Positions 1-12,485 of a DNA stretch of 64,000 nucleotides are shown piece by piece. Position 1 is the stretch's first letter; every line of letters starts with the position of its first letter. The notes under the pieces are model-generated. The model made no database searches. It worked only from the letters and a program-made list of their open reading frames with translations, and was not told the origin of the DNA. Both the position numbers and the translations under genes were made by a program. The stretch is from Aphelocoma coerulescens. Taxonomy: Eukaryota; Chordata; Aves; Passeriformes; Corvidae. The stretch spans positions 27,895,001 to 27,959,000 of the forward strand of contig NC_091020.1 of the NCBI RefSeq assembly GCF_041296385.1. The letters are read 5' to 3'.

Positions 1-1611
1 GTATACATCTGAAAAGAGATGGAATACTTCGTCTAAATTCTACATTTGTCTTAATATGCAGTTACATGTTGTCAGTTTACCCACCCGCAATGATTGCTAG
101 CACACACTGCAGACTCCAGTTGTTTTTGTCTTTTACTTTTATTCATATATGTAAAAAATAGCATTTTAGTAAATGTATATTAACTACAGTTGATATATAA
201 TAAGGTTATCAGCTCAATTTTCTTGCAGTCAGTTTATGACTGATTATGCAGCTGTTTCTATGCAATGAAAGAAGTAAACAAATCATACCCCTAAATATAG
301 ATGGAATAAAATTACGGGAGAAGGCTAAATTGCAGCACAATTATTGAATTAGTGGGGTTTTTAATTGGCTACAACTTTTCAGTTGGTATTTTCAAAATGT
401 TTTTACTAAGTTTTAGCAATTGATAGTGGATTTTTTTTAAAACCAGCAATAGTTAAGCCTTCAAAGTCTAATCCCCTTAAATAAAGCTTGTGCAAAGTTG
501 AGGAAAGTTTCAGAAAATGTATGTTTGAGGCACGAATAATTTTCTGGCAGACAGTCCCAATTAATTGATACATTCCAATATATTTTTTTAGAATTCAGAC
601 CTTAAAAGAGGTAAATTGAGTTAAACCCTTACAGAGTTAAATATAGCTATGATAAATAAATGGTATTACTAAAGTGCCTGCATTTTAATTTTTCTGAGCT
701 TAGTGCTGTGCACAGCAATGAAATGGATGTATGGAACATACAGTCCAGAATTTGGAGGGGACAAGGAGCGTTAATTCTTTTGTGCCAGAGGATGGCACAT
801 TATATAGACAGACATATGATAGCAGTTAAGTTTGCTTTCCTGCAGATTTTCTATAAATGGTCAATAACTTGTTTTTAGAAGGACTATTTTAAACTTGTCA
901 AAAATGGTTCCTGATTTGCTTTGCTTGAGCCTGGATCTTTCACAAAGTAGCAGTATATAAAAATTCAGACTGATCCTTTTGGGGAAGAGACATCTTATAT
1001 CCTTTTTTACTCCATGTGGAATTTGTTTTATGGAGATGATGATCGTGTTAACTTCGGTTGCATATCTCCATGGTGATTTCTGAGAAATATGGTTGGAGTG
1101 CAAATGTATATTTATATGGAAACGGTGTCTTTCGGTATCAAAACCAGGTGAAACTGCACTGAATTCCATAGAGTCCCTAATTCACCCCATCTTTGTGTCC
1201 GTCTCTACTTTTTATCTTATGCACAGAGAGAGAGAAAGAGAGAGAAAGAGAGGTGTATAATTCTTGTTCCCAAAACTCTGTGAGGACTAGGAATGGAGTT
1301 ATATTATATGACTTCTTAATATTAAATAACTTCGAGACCATGGCTTTGGAAATACTGACTTCATTGTAATGTAGATTTTTTCCCAAGATTTTTATGGAAA
1401 CTGATTAATTATATTAATCCTGGCATGGATCACAATAATTCTAGGTATAAGTGAATTTAGATTAATTCAGTACAATGAAAGAACTTACTTTTGGAATTAC
1501 TTTTGATTAATCTATGCTGAGGTGTCACAAAAAAACCCCATTTTCTGTTCATCTTTGAGCTGACTCCTCAGACCATGTCTTGCCTCACTTATTACTTTTG
1601 TTGCATAAAGA
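1..1611. other. Gene-free AT-rich sequence
   Basis: No coding exon, RNA gene or recognisable transposon is visible. Open frames are at most about 100 codons, show no domain or biased codon use, and are not bordered by convincing splice sites. The only low-complexity feature is a GA-rich stretch (listed separately). Several TTAATTA/ATTAAT homeodomain-type cores lie around 1400-1520, which is expected by chance in DNA this AT-rich. Confidence 0.6.
1222..1252. repeat. GA-rich microsatellite
   Basis: An imperfect AG/GA dinucleotide run interrupted by AAAG units, about 31 bp. The purines are all on the plus strand. It is likely polymorphic in length. Confidence 0.85.
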
Positions 1612-2125
1612 GCTACACAGCACTGATGAGACCACTTCTGTAGTGCTGTTTCTATGTCTGGACTCCCCTGTACAAGAAAGACATGAACTTACTGGAGTGA
1701 GTCCAGGAAAGGACCATGAACAGAGTTAAGGGACTGGAGCATCTTTCATGTGAGGAGAAGCTGAGAAAGCAGTGTTCAGTCTGGAGAAGAGAAACTCAGG
1801 AGGACTTTATCAATGTGTACAAATAGCTGATGCATTGGAATGAAGAAGAGGGAGCCAGACTCCTCTTAGTAATATCCAGTGACAGGACAAGAGGCACAAA
1901 TTATAACCTGTGAAATTCCATCAGAACATGAGAAAATAATTTTTTACTGTGGGAATGGTCAAACACTGAAATAGGTAGCTGAGAGTGATTGTCAAGTCTC
2001 CATCTCTGAAGATACTTGAAATCCCAGTGAGCAGAGTCTTGACTCTGGGTGACCCTAGGGCAGAGTGTCGGACAAGATGATCTCAAGAGGTCCCTTCCCA
2101 CCTCAGCCATTCTGTGATTCTGTGA
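1612..2125 (+). mobile_element. CR1 LINE, 5'-truncated 3' end
   Basis: About 510 bp match the remembered 3' part of avian CR1 (chicken repeat 1, a non-LTR retrotransposon). It follows the order of the consensus: a CACTGATGAGACCAC-like start, ACAAGAAAGACAT, GGAGCAT..ATGAGGA, CTGGAGAAGAGAA, TTATCAATGTGTACAAATA, CCAGTGACAGGACAAGAGG, TTCCATC.GAACAT, GAGTC/AAGTCTCCATCTCTGAAGATA, then GATGATCTCAAGAGGTCCCTTCCCACCTC. It ends in two copies of the terminal octamer (ATTCTGTG), which marks the true 3' end at about 2125. Like most CR1 copies it is 5'-truncated, and it carries many substitutions and small gaps, so it is an old inactive insertion. No reverse-transcriptase reading frame survives. The 69-codon open frame on the opposite strand (1901-2110) is only a by-product. 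Confidence 0.93.
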
Positions 2126-3643
2126 GGTGGATGTGACAACACTTAAGTATCTATTCTACTTTATTTATGTGGCATCTTTTCACAATTATGGGTATGTATG
2201 TTGCATATTGTAATGAAGCTGGATGATTTTCTGGAATAAGTCACATTTGGGTCTTTTTTATTACCTTAATCAGCAAAAATACATATACTATTTTAACCTG
2301 CCCCTGTGATCATCTAGGGATTAATCTGACATCACATAACTAATTTTATGCAATTTCACATTACAATTCCTGAAACTTACCATGATAAATTAGAAGCTTT
2401 TTTCCTGTTTGCATCTCTAAATTGATAAGCCCTTTCATCTTATATACAGTTGTTCATACAAGCTGAGATCTGTTGGAAGGTCTGACTCCGTTCTTTGAGC
2501 AGTGTCATTGATTCATGGCTTCAGTGGTGTCTGAACAGGATGCCACTTACATCACCTTCTCTAAGGCAATCCAGCACTGCCAGGCTTTCACAGTTTGTCT
2601 GCTGTCATTTGTTGATGCTAAGGATGTTTAAATCTATGCAGAAACCTCCTGAAGGACTACGCAAAGCCTTTAGTATCTGGCAACCAGTTCTGGGGTACTC
2701 AAGGCCTGCTGTAAGCAGAAGAACATTATTCTAAACTTCTGTAGGGGTGTGTTGCAGATTAACAGATGTCTGATTTGGTACACCTGTGAGTTAATCAGAG
2801 CATTTGCTTTTAAATTGCCCGAATTTTATGGCAAAAACATGCGGGAAATCTCTCAGATATACAGAGAAACCATTGGCTGTTTGAATCTCAAAGGTCTCCA
2901 TTGTTTGTACCAAGTTGGGAAAGTTTTTAATAATGGCTGATAACACTACAAAGTGTACTCATCTGCTTTTTTAATTCAAAACACTGTTTTAAAGAATATT
3001 TCTTCTTGTTATTTTTCTGGTTTTATGTTATAATCTGGTTTGCTTCTAAGAAAGAGACAAGTTTGCAGCCTTGTAAGTAGGCATTTCCAACACCACTCAT
3101 TATTTGCAACTCTACAACTCAATTTTCTTAATTTCAGGCCATTTAGTCTGACCATATAGCATCAGAATATGAGAAAGATTTTAAGAATGCATTAAAATTT
3201 GTGTTTTCAGTCAAACGGAGAGCTTGTCAAATTAATCCTGATTAATCACAAAATTCTTCCTGTTTTTGAGGGAGCCTAATTCTATTCCCCATGCTCAGAT
3301 TTCCACAGTACCAAAATGAATTCTAGAACCTCCTTATTTTGTCTGCAGAAGGTAGCATAATAACATATACCCCTCTTTGCTGAGTCTTAGATATGCTTGC
3401 TCAGACTGGAGTATTTTGAATCGGGAATAGTTTAAAATCTTTCATTCATCTTCAGAGATAAAATTGGCATGGAAATGTAAAACACTGTCAAGGAGAAGAA
3501 GAGCACACCTTGTTGTAGAGGACCATTGTACACTGCAGCTGAATTGCTTTCACTAAGTTCTCAACTGCCAGATATTTTCCAGGGAAAAAAAAATCCTGGT
3601 GTTTATTTAATGTAGGTTTCACCTTGTCTCATGACAACGTAAC

Positions 3644-3658
3644 AGAGAGAGAGAGAGA
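3644..3658. repeat. (AG)n microsatellite
   Basis: Seven to eight uninterrupted AG units, preceded by AAC and followed by TCC. Confidence 0.85.
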
Positions 3659-6600
3659 TCCAACCATTGATTTCATGGCAAAACTATGTTGCAGGTATTT
3701 ACTTTTTTTCCTTCATCACCCTTAGGTGTTTCTATAGCTTTCAGTGCATGTAATTTGAGAAGATGTGCTGAGCTTGCCTCTGAGTGATGATTATTGGATA
3801 ATACGCTGTTGCTCTGGATCTCTCTGAAGTATCTGTGCTACTAGAAGAGTTTGTGGATAATATATCTATTCTTTGTACTTAATCTTTAAAATTTTGTTTT
3901 GGCTTTTGTTTTTATGCCCCTTTTGTAGCATGTAAACATGGTGTTTTAGAAGTAAAGAAATCAAAGGAAGGAAAAGTCTCCTGTTCCATATACAGAAAAT
4001 CATTCTGAATCTTGACTTGATGTTGCTTAAAATTATTTTTTTTTCAATCCTCCTTACTCATTGGAAATCTCAGGAATATGTAAATCTGAAATAGTTAAAG
4101 GAGAAATATCTCTCAGCAAGAGACACAACAGCTTATTTTCCACCCTTGTGTGACATGAATAATTCTTGTTACTAAGGGATCCAAGCAAATTTCACTGGCT
4201 TTCACCTGTTGCAATGAACTACAGTCAAGCCTCCTTTTTGGGACTGGGCCACAAATGTCTAATGTAATGTTGTGGTAGCCTAGAGGCAGATGGTCAGACC
4301 CACCTCAAAGCATTGGCAGCCTACTTGCTGGAAAGCAAATAAGAATCTCTTTAGACAAAGATGTGTGTTTGCTTCTTCATGAAATAATATTAGTTATTGT
4401 CTTACCTGGATGCAGCACTGAGTGAAAGTGCAGTGAACACTTTCACAAGTGTTTATAAGGTGCTTCTGAAGGCAGGAGTCTTCAAGTTTAATGACTTTAG
4501 CATGAAAAGGGAACTGCTTTAACACAACTCCAGGAGTTGTCCTGCCAGATACGAGTAATGGAATTTGAGGTGCAAGCACATTGTCCAAAGCAGCATGTCA
4601 CAGATTTGGATTTCTAACTCCTTTACTGCTGGAACAATCTGAATCCCCAAGCAGCTGCCCTGAAGGACCTTCTCCCTCCATATTTCATGGGGTGGTTGTG
4701 CTGATCAAGTGTCATAAATGAGGTGCACACCAGAACTAGCATATAACATATGTGAAACCATTAAAATTAAAATAAGTATATTGACTAAACTGTTTCCATT
4801 CCATTATGGCTGCAAGAGCTGGAGTTTACTTTACAGGTACAATAGAATTAAAAAGTGTTTGCTTAGCTTAGAAAAAATTTAAATGACTCTAACATCCAAT
4901 GTTAATTTAACAAAATAACAAACCCTAATGTTCATACAAATAGGGTTACATTAGACTAGTGGAAAGGTTGCTGTTTCTTCTATGTCATAATTTTGTATGC
5001 TTAGTAATTTACTTGCATTAGTTAATATCTCTTGGACCTTCACATTCCTGTTTTGTCTTCAGGTGCATGCATATTCTGATTATATTTGAGGTCCAAAATA
5101 ACTAAGAGTGTGGAAATGGAAACCAAGTTTTGAAAATCAGGACCTTGCTTCTAGTGCCCCTTGCTTTAAATAAAAAAGGCTAGTCCTGTCCTAGATATTT
5201 ACACTTAATATCTACCTATTTCATCTCTAATGAATTATTCATACCTGTATATGTGAATACTGTGTGTAAAACCTTTCATTAGAGAAAGAGGGCTTCTGAG
5301 TTCTGGAGCATATACCAATATCTCCTCCTTAGGTGTTTCTTTGATATGCCAGAACATCTTTTTACTGAAATCTTAATCCAAAGTTTCTATAGTGAAATGA
5401 GTTTTTATGCAGTTTCCAGTCACCATCAGAGAGAGCTTTTTCATGATCCCTGTTTCTTTTGCTAGCAGCAGTATTTCATGTTTCATATATAATTTTTTTT
5501 CTTTTCTGGCTGATTTCTATTAAAATCTGTTTATTGTTTCAGAAATTCATTTTGAAGTGGCATATTGCATTCCTACATCTCTAAGCCCTCTGCCCTTCTT
5601 CATAGTCTGGGCTTTAAAGTGGTGAGGAGGAAGAAATAGAGAGAGATTTTTGTTTCTGGGGGTGTCAGGCCTCAGGAGTATCCCAGCTGCACGGTCATCA
5701 GGGGGAAATCATGTTTGGGTAGTGCTGTCTGCCTTGTAAGAAACAGAAGCAGCATTGAGAGGGCATGGAGAGACCAAACTACTCAGTTTCCGTTCCTTAC
5801 TGTTTTACTATGCAGTTGTTGATACCAGAAAAGGGCTTTTTACACCTTCAGTTTGAATATTTCCTGCTGGTTCCTTGCTTGCCCAGTCACCGAGCTGCTC
5901 CCTGTAGCTTCCTATTGCCACCTCCTCCCTCTTGGCCCTCCCTCTCACCAGCCTTCCCAGCTCTGACCTTCCCAATTCTAGCTCTTTAATACCCTTTCTC
6001 TGTATTCAGATACTCCTTTGCATATTAATTCACATTCTGGCAGCATCCCAATTTTCCTTAGCTCTGTGTTTCATCTTAAGGAGTTGATTAAGCTGCAGTA
6101 TGGGTCTTGCACCTTTGTGGTAATGAAAAGTTTATCCAGTAACTCACCCAACGTTGTCTAGTGGTATTCAAAGTCTGTTCCCTCTGCTCCATGCATCATG
6201 GCTCTCTGCATTTCCATGTGTTGTTTCAAATGCAGGATATAGATTATTTTAGTATTTTCTTATAATTTTAAATACATAACATATTTACTGTAAAGTAAGG
6301 AAATTGTGAATTTTCATTAGTTTTCAGAGTGCTGTCCTCTAACTGCTACCAAAAAAAATCCCTTTCCAAGTACTTTTTTTGAAGAGATGAGGAAAAACTT
6401 ACTTTATAGAGTTGTAAGACCATTTCTGTTAAAAGATTATCTTTTGGGTACTCAGCACCTTTCAACTGGATTTCCAATAAAAAGAGGGCTTATCTTTCAC
6501 CTCAGTAGGTTTGGGATTATATCATTAATGCAGCAAACAAGGAATGTCAAATCTGTTCAGTAGTACAGATTTGCTAAGTTACAGTGGGAAAAAATAGTGA

Positions 6601-8612
6601 TCCAAATTTGACCATTTTGCCCTCTGTTTTGGAAGAAGTCACAGGTTATTTTACATGTGCAGGAATCCATTATTGTATCACACATCATGGGACAACTTAG
6701 CTTCGGTCTTGTTAGGAACTCGCATCCAGCTGAAGTAAGTTTGCTTAAGACTGATTTTTGGATGAGCAAACATTGCAATAACCTTATAAAGATGCTTTAT
6801 TGTGTGTAATAGAAACATAGTTTTGTGAATTTTTATTGCATGCTAGAATGATGAGAACTTTTTTTTTCAGTTAAAGGAAACTTTATGTTTAAGTACTTCC
6901 CATGCATCTGCCAGACAAATAATCATACAGGCTAAAATCTGTATGTTTTCACAAATACCTTGCATTTGTCATAGAATACCTGTGAATAAAATTAATATCT
7001 GAATTATAAGATGAACTCAGAAGATAACATTGAAGCATTATTTTACAGGCCCTCTATTGGACCACCTCTACTGTGCAGACTGTTCTATAGGAAGTGACCT
7101 CTAACTGAATCACTGAAAACAGCATTTCAGCGTGATTTTCTTTGGTGCTGACCCTCTTTCTTAAATGTATTTATTCATATAAGATGGTATTTATTGATGA
7201 AGGTATTCATTGTAGCTTATTCCTAAGTCTTTAGTGACACTTTTGAAGACTTTTTATCCTAATAAGAATGTGAGGATTTCAAGTCGAGGTATATGGTTAT
7301 TTTTTGGTCTGAACTAACACTACCTGCTTCTTTCAATTTTGAAATTATTTAGCCTCAGGGAGCTTTCCCGTCTGTGATAACATTTCAGAGTTTGTTGTCT
7401 GTTTCTGAGGAGGTAAGGGAAATAAAAGAAAGAAGGATAAAAATAAAAAGATAAATGAGCAGTATCTATTGTTTCTAAGCAGTGTGAGTAATCTCTCCAA
7501 GCTACCTTGGTTTGAGAAAGAGATAATGGAAAAAGCCACCATTTTGTCTGTCCTCCGTATGTATATTTATATTCTCTTTCCTTATATGCACAACACTCTC
7601 AGCCACCATGCTTAGGTGTCTCCAAGAGATGCCAGAATTTCATCTAACTTAGGTTGTCCAGAAAACCCATTTCAACAGGTGGACAAAAAATATCAAGTCA
7701 AGCCTATAGCAAGTAAATGTTCAACTTGTGTAGGCCTGAGAAGCTCTCTTGATCTGCTTGCACAGAAGAAATAAAATGAGTTGTAGAAAACCTGAAGAAA
7801 ATGAATTGTAGAAAACTTCTCCAAAATGTTTCAGATAGTTGGGAACTGCTGGTTAATCTTTAATGGGTAGATTTCAAATTTTGATATGCTGTCCTTATAA
7901 ACTGTTCCCATTTACTTATGATTTATTCTCTCCCTCCCATCCTATACCCCTAGCACTCCTTTTGAACTTTCACCAAGTGAAATGAATTGATTCCAACTGA
8001 TACTGACTTGGCAGTGACTGTCAGTCTGTTGCAACTTTTGAAACAGCACAGCTGAATGGAGTTACAAGTCCACTTTTTGACCTTCAAATATATTAATACA
8101 CTGCTTAATGACTTCATTTGGTGATTTCATTCTCCACAGAACATCAGCTGTGTATTTCATTAAAAAAGCAAACTTTGGTGAATTGTTATTTCTGGTATTT
8201 AAGTAAACAACCTGATTTTCAATAGCCTTTAAACGGATTTTTCACTACGTGGGCACAGCTGAATTTGCACAGCATGAGGTCTTGCTTGGCAAAGACTTTT
8301 TATATTACAACTTACATCAAGAAGAAAAGTTGATGAGCTTAGACTTGACAAAGCTCACATGTGTTTCGGAGATTATTTTTATATTTCTTATTTGAAGCTT
8401 TCTACCTCTTCTTCCTGACAGGCTAACATTGTTTTCCTCCAAATGCACTAAAGAATGAAGTTTAACATTAAAAAATATATCTGTACTGAACATGCTTTTC
8501 TAGGTAAAGACAATATCAAAAGGGTTTTCATGGTAGAACATCTTTCAAGCACAGTATTTTGCCCTTTTACATCTTAGGACTGAAGAGTTACAGTTAGACA
8601 AATACCTTTTTT

Positions 8613-8663
8613 GGGGGGGGCAGGGGAGGACAGGCAGGGGGTGAAAGTGTAGGGGCAGAGGGG
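8613..8663 (+). other. G-rich tract, possible G-quadruplex
   Basis: The plus strand has a run of eight G, then four more runs of four or five G within about 50 bases. The first runs are 2 bases apart and the later ones are separated by 4 to 10 bases. This is close to the usual four-run quadruplex pattern, although two loops are longer than the common 7-base limit. It stands out strongly from the AT-rich flanks. Confidence 0.45.
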
Positions 8664-9650
8664 AAGCCCAAAGTACTATCCTGAACCAGGACATACAAGC
8701 CCAGAATTGAAAAACATCTTTCTATCCCAATATGGAATGATGGAAGAGCACCTTACCTAGGTATTCATACAGTTCAGGTCACACCATACCACTTTATGAT
8801 AATGATTTTATTACACAGCTTATAGAGTTTATTTTCTCCTGTAACTACTGACATTTATGGACCAAAAAATTGTCCAAGTGTTGCATGAGCAAGCAGTCAG
8901 GTTTGAGAAGTGCTGAACATTATGGAACCTTAGTCCAGTTACAGTTGAAATGTCAGCTTGTGTAATGTGTGTCAGATGAGGACATAATCTCTGATTTGTG
9001 CAAGTACTGCTGACTGTACAAGTCTCTGTTTTTAAATCAAAACTTAGAAAGACTCAGGAGTTCCATGTTGGAAGCTGTTTACTGACTGGCTTGATATCAT
9101 CTTGTCAGTGTGAGTGGAACTGCTGATCTGCAGTACCAGTCATGTCTCTGAATAAGCAGTATGAACTAGAACTGTGATTTTCTTTGAGCTGTTACGGTCT
9201 TGTTTTGAGAAACCACTGCTGGTTATTGGCTACTAGCTGTTGTGAGGAACTGTAGACCAACAAAATTGTTGTTTATGGTTTTGAAAATACAAATTCACTA
9301 TTTTACATCAGTCTGTCACAGGCCACTTAAGCACATTTATACATTCTTGATTCTCTGTATCTTTTCTTGGCTCAAGAGAACACTTTTGTTTTCTTCTGTG
9401 ATTTTGTGCCTGTTCCCTATTTTGCAAGCTTTTTCCTTGGTCCTAATTCCAAGTATCAGCTGTCTGTCACACTGTGGTTCTTTTTCTGCCATTTTCTCTT
9501 TACCTCATCATATTTCACTACCTCCAAAAATGTAAATGTAAATTCTGATATGGAATTTTATATTCTTGGCCTAATCCTCACAAATGTAATAAATGATCAT
9601 GGTTATAAACATGCCCAGTTATTGGCAGAGCATAAACATTTGCATATTAA

Positions 9651-9652
<2 letters not shown>

Positions 9653-9698
<46 letters not shown>
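9653..9698. repeat. (TG)23 microsatellite
   Basis: 46 bp of uninterrupted TG dinucleotides followed by CACGTGCA. It is the longest dinucleotide run in the window. Read through in different frames it produces spurious Cys-Val or His-Thr repeats in open frames on both strands. It lies 28 bp from the 3' end of the minus-strand CR1 copy. Confidence 0.97.
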
Positions 9699-9699
<1 letters not shown>

Positions 9700-9726
9700 A
9701 CGTGCATTGATGTATGTGCTGGGGAA

Positions 9727-10005
9727 GAATCAGAACCATAGAAAATGCTGAGTTGGAAGGGATCCATAAAAATCATCAAGTTATCGAGTCCAGCTCCTGG
9801 CCCTACACAGGACACCCCAAGAGCCACACCATGTTCCTGAGAGCATTGTCCAAATGCTTCTTGAACTCTGTCAGCCTTGGTGCTGTGACCACAGCCCTGG
9901 GGAGCCCATGCAGTGGTTAACCACCCTCTGGGGGAAGAATGTTTTTCTAATACCCAACCTAAACCCCTCCTGGCACAACTTCAGGCCATTCTATCACTGA
10001 TCACC
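9727..10005 (-). mobile_element. CR1 LINE 3' end, minus strand
   Basis: Read on the plus strand, it starts with an AATCAGAACCATAGAAAATG motif followed by GTTGGAAGGGATC, AATCATCAAG and GTCCAGCTCCTGGCCCTACACAGGACA. It then has CTTGAACTCTGTCAGCC, TTGGTGCTGTGACCAC and CCTGGGGAGCC, and ends near CCCTCCTGGCACAACTTCAGGCC. This is the reverse complement of a CR1 3' end of the class with the CTTGAAC..TGTCAG..TGGTGC segment. About 280 bp remain, truncated at the element's 5' side. It is diverged and non-autonomous. Confidence 0.92.
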
Positions 10006-11875
10006 AGACAACCTCTCTTTTTTTTGCTTAGTACTTTTCCAAAAAGGTTTACAAGATAAGACTTTGTTTCCGTGAGGGAGGTCAAACTCTGTCTAATGAT
10101 CTCCAAATTGAGCTACTTATTGTGGTTTGCATTTTTGTGAAATAAATTCCTCAATTTGCATTGCATATCTTGCAAAGATAAACACGGTGCAAAGGTAATC
10201 TCTTGCATCTGCTTGGCTGGTCTGTACCATGATGAATTTTTTCATATTTTATGGAGTCTGTGACTCTATAAAACTGAAGCTTTTAAGTGTTTGTGTGTTT
10301 GGGATATGGCTCCTCTTTAACTCTCTTGCAGAATCTAGAGAGCCAACATGTAAAACAATTGGATGGGGAGGATTGTTCAGTTTTTGATTTTTTGTTATTC
10401 ACAGAGATGCAATAATTCTGTATTTTCATTACAGATGTCTTGAAAGTATTAATCTGATTTTTTTGTAACTGAGTGTTGTAAGATTTCCATGTGTTGAATG
10501 TTTTGGCACTTGCCTGCTGTAATAATTGGCTGGAATGCCATCTTGAGAAATTTTCTGAAAATGGTTATATTTGCTTTATTCTGTATGTAAGTGATTTTTC
10601 TGTTTTAGTGCCCTGTTTTTCAGTAGTGAAATATGAAGTATATAAGTGGTAAGAATGAAACATATAGACCACATTAATTTTTCTTCCATTATTTCATGAT
10701 TTCTTTTTAATTAATTGCTTTCAATTTTATGGGGAGGATATATTTTAAATCCAGTCTAGAAACAATATTTTCTCAAATGAGTTTAAAATGGCAAGTCGGA
10801 GAATTGCTCAAATGCTAATGACTCAAGTGGAGGGTTTTTAATTCATACCCATAAAATCTTCCACACAACAAGAATTTTAGCATAAGCTTTATAAATATGT
10901 CATGAACTAGATTAAGTATTTACGGTATTTATAACAGAATAAATGTTAATTTTAACATTTTAAGATTAATCTTTGGAGAAAACATTTAGAAATGCTTTTT
11001 AAAACCTGGCCCACAGAAATGGAAATGACACTAAATTTGTGGAATAAATTAATCATGCGTAAATGTAAAATATGCTCAAATAAACTTTGGTGTTTTCCCT
11101 ATGTTGATGACATTTTTTAGTTATTTTATTCAGCTGTTAAAACAACACAATAATGTTTGTAATCTCCTTTTTCCAAGAAAGTTTCTTCAAATTCAAAATT
11201 AAAATAAATTAAGTCACAAAACAAATAAGAATATGCCATAACCTATGTAGCTCTTAAAGAAATATATGGAGGTGTGGCATGTTCTCCTGACCACCCAGGG
11301 AGGACAAAACTGAGTTTGAATGGTTTTCTTTTCTTTTGGTGGGAATTGCCATGTTTAGCAGCAATGCAAAAACAGAGAGTGAATGTTTAATTAAGAAAGT
11401 AATTTTAGCTAGTGGTTCAGAATAAGATTGTCTGCAGTTTGTTACTTCTAAATTAACTGTGTATTTGTGTATGTTTTAAAGAACAATGCTTACTATTTTA
11501 CTCCTTTTTCCTGTTAGATACATAGATAGTTATTTGCATAATCATATTTCTTGAAACATTTAAAAAACTTAGGCCATATGTAACTGAACCTTTTATTCAT
11601 TTGTAATGCTCTTCATAGCACACTTGCACCATTATGTACATTTTGTCTGGGAACTACTATGTTTTGGTAACAAATGAGTGTTTTAAATATTTGTCTTGTA
11701 AATTTATGAAATTTGAAGCAAAATATTGATACAGAAAAGTAAAACAGTGAATTAACAATGAAAATAGCTTTCTGTGGTCTCCTGTTCTTTTGAATCTTTG
11801 CTTTCTCAAGCACTCAAAGGACAGTCCTGGTGCCAAAAGGCAGATGACCCATATTCCACTCATTCTACTACCCAG
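10006..11875. other. Gene-free AT-rich sequence
   Basis: Very AT-rich (many TTTAAAT and ATTTTA words), few CpGs, no open frame above about 85 codons, no recognisable repeat family. I see nothing functional that I can support. Confidence 0.55.
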
Positions 11876-12230
11876 GTCGGGAGTCGGTGTATTAAAGGTT
11901 TTAGTTCGGTACAATTTGTGGACTCTTGGTTTTTCTGTTACAGCTTATTCATGCATAAAGTAACGTTTTCTGCTTTGCATAACGATAGAAAGTTCCTGAA
12001 CTGTAAAGTTATGCAAATGTGATGAATATTATTAAAGTTCTGTAGTATCATTTTTAGCCAGTTTAAATGCTTGCCACGCTGTGCTTCGTTTGTGCTATAA
12101 GTTTTATACTATCTCTTCACACAAATACAATTCCTTACAAAGCTATATGTAACTTCCATATTTTGAAGTGTTATGCTATTGACCATTTGTTGCAGTGGAG
12201 CTGCAAAAATCTTCATGCGAGGTTGGCATT
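11876..12230. promoter_or_regulatory. Candidate conserved noncoding block with octamer sites
   Basis: About eight CpGs occur in 350 bp, whereas the flanks have almost none. The block contains a perfect octamer ATGCAAAT (12011-12018) and TTTGCAT in the opposite orientation (near 11975). It also has a CATGCATAA word (near 11950) and TTATTCAT/ATGAATATTATT homeodomain-type words. POU-family proteins (OCT1, OCT4, BRN) bind such octamers, and clusters of octamers with retained CpG are typical of developmental enhancers. No alignment to other species was possible, so conservation is inferred only from base composition. Two overlapping open frames (11774-12022 and 12067-12342 plus) show no protein features. 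Confidence 0.3.
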
Positions 12231-12397
12231 TCTGGAATTTATTATCTTCCCTGTCATTTTCCAAAAGTGTGCTACAGCTTCATTGATATTTGTCAGAGTA
12301 ATTTATCAGGAGACTAATTGCTCACTTCTAGTTTTTCTTTAGTCATGTTAATGCTTGGGTAACAAACTACAGAAGAAAACCTGATGTGATTTTACAA

Positions 12398-12485
12398 GGG
12401 CCCAATCCTGAGTTCACTGAAGGCAGCAGGAAAATTTCTCTTGAGATCACATTGAAAAGAATGGGGAATAAGCAAAATCCAAAAC
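12398..12485. mobile_element. Possible ancient amniote repeat relic
   Basis: It begins GGGCCCAATCCTGAGTTCACTGAAG and continues through a worn segment to CATTGAAAAGAATGGGG. Amniote genomes, especially turtles, crocodiles and birds, contain old interspersed repeats with GGGCCCAATCCTG and CATTGA..TCAATGGG words. This fragment fits that pattern but is short and diverged. Confidence 0.33.

Larger units (their letters stand above)
2126..9652. other. Gene-free, mostly unique sequence
   Basis: Long AT-rich stretch with no gene that I can support. The longest open frames are 60-97 codons (for example 2495-2734 plus, 9242-9535 plus) and have no recognisable domain. Two frames (5765-5989 and 7345-7542) have strings of Ser/Pro/Leu/Phe that come from pyrimidine-rich DNA. 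The segment holds one (AG)n microsatellite and a G-rich tract, listed separately. The rest looks like unique noncoding DNA or repeats too old to recognise by eye. Confidence 0.55.

Noticed and set aside
9367..9827. Open frames with Cys-Val and His-Thr repeats
   Set aside because: Produced by the (TG)23 microsatellite read in different frames.
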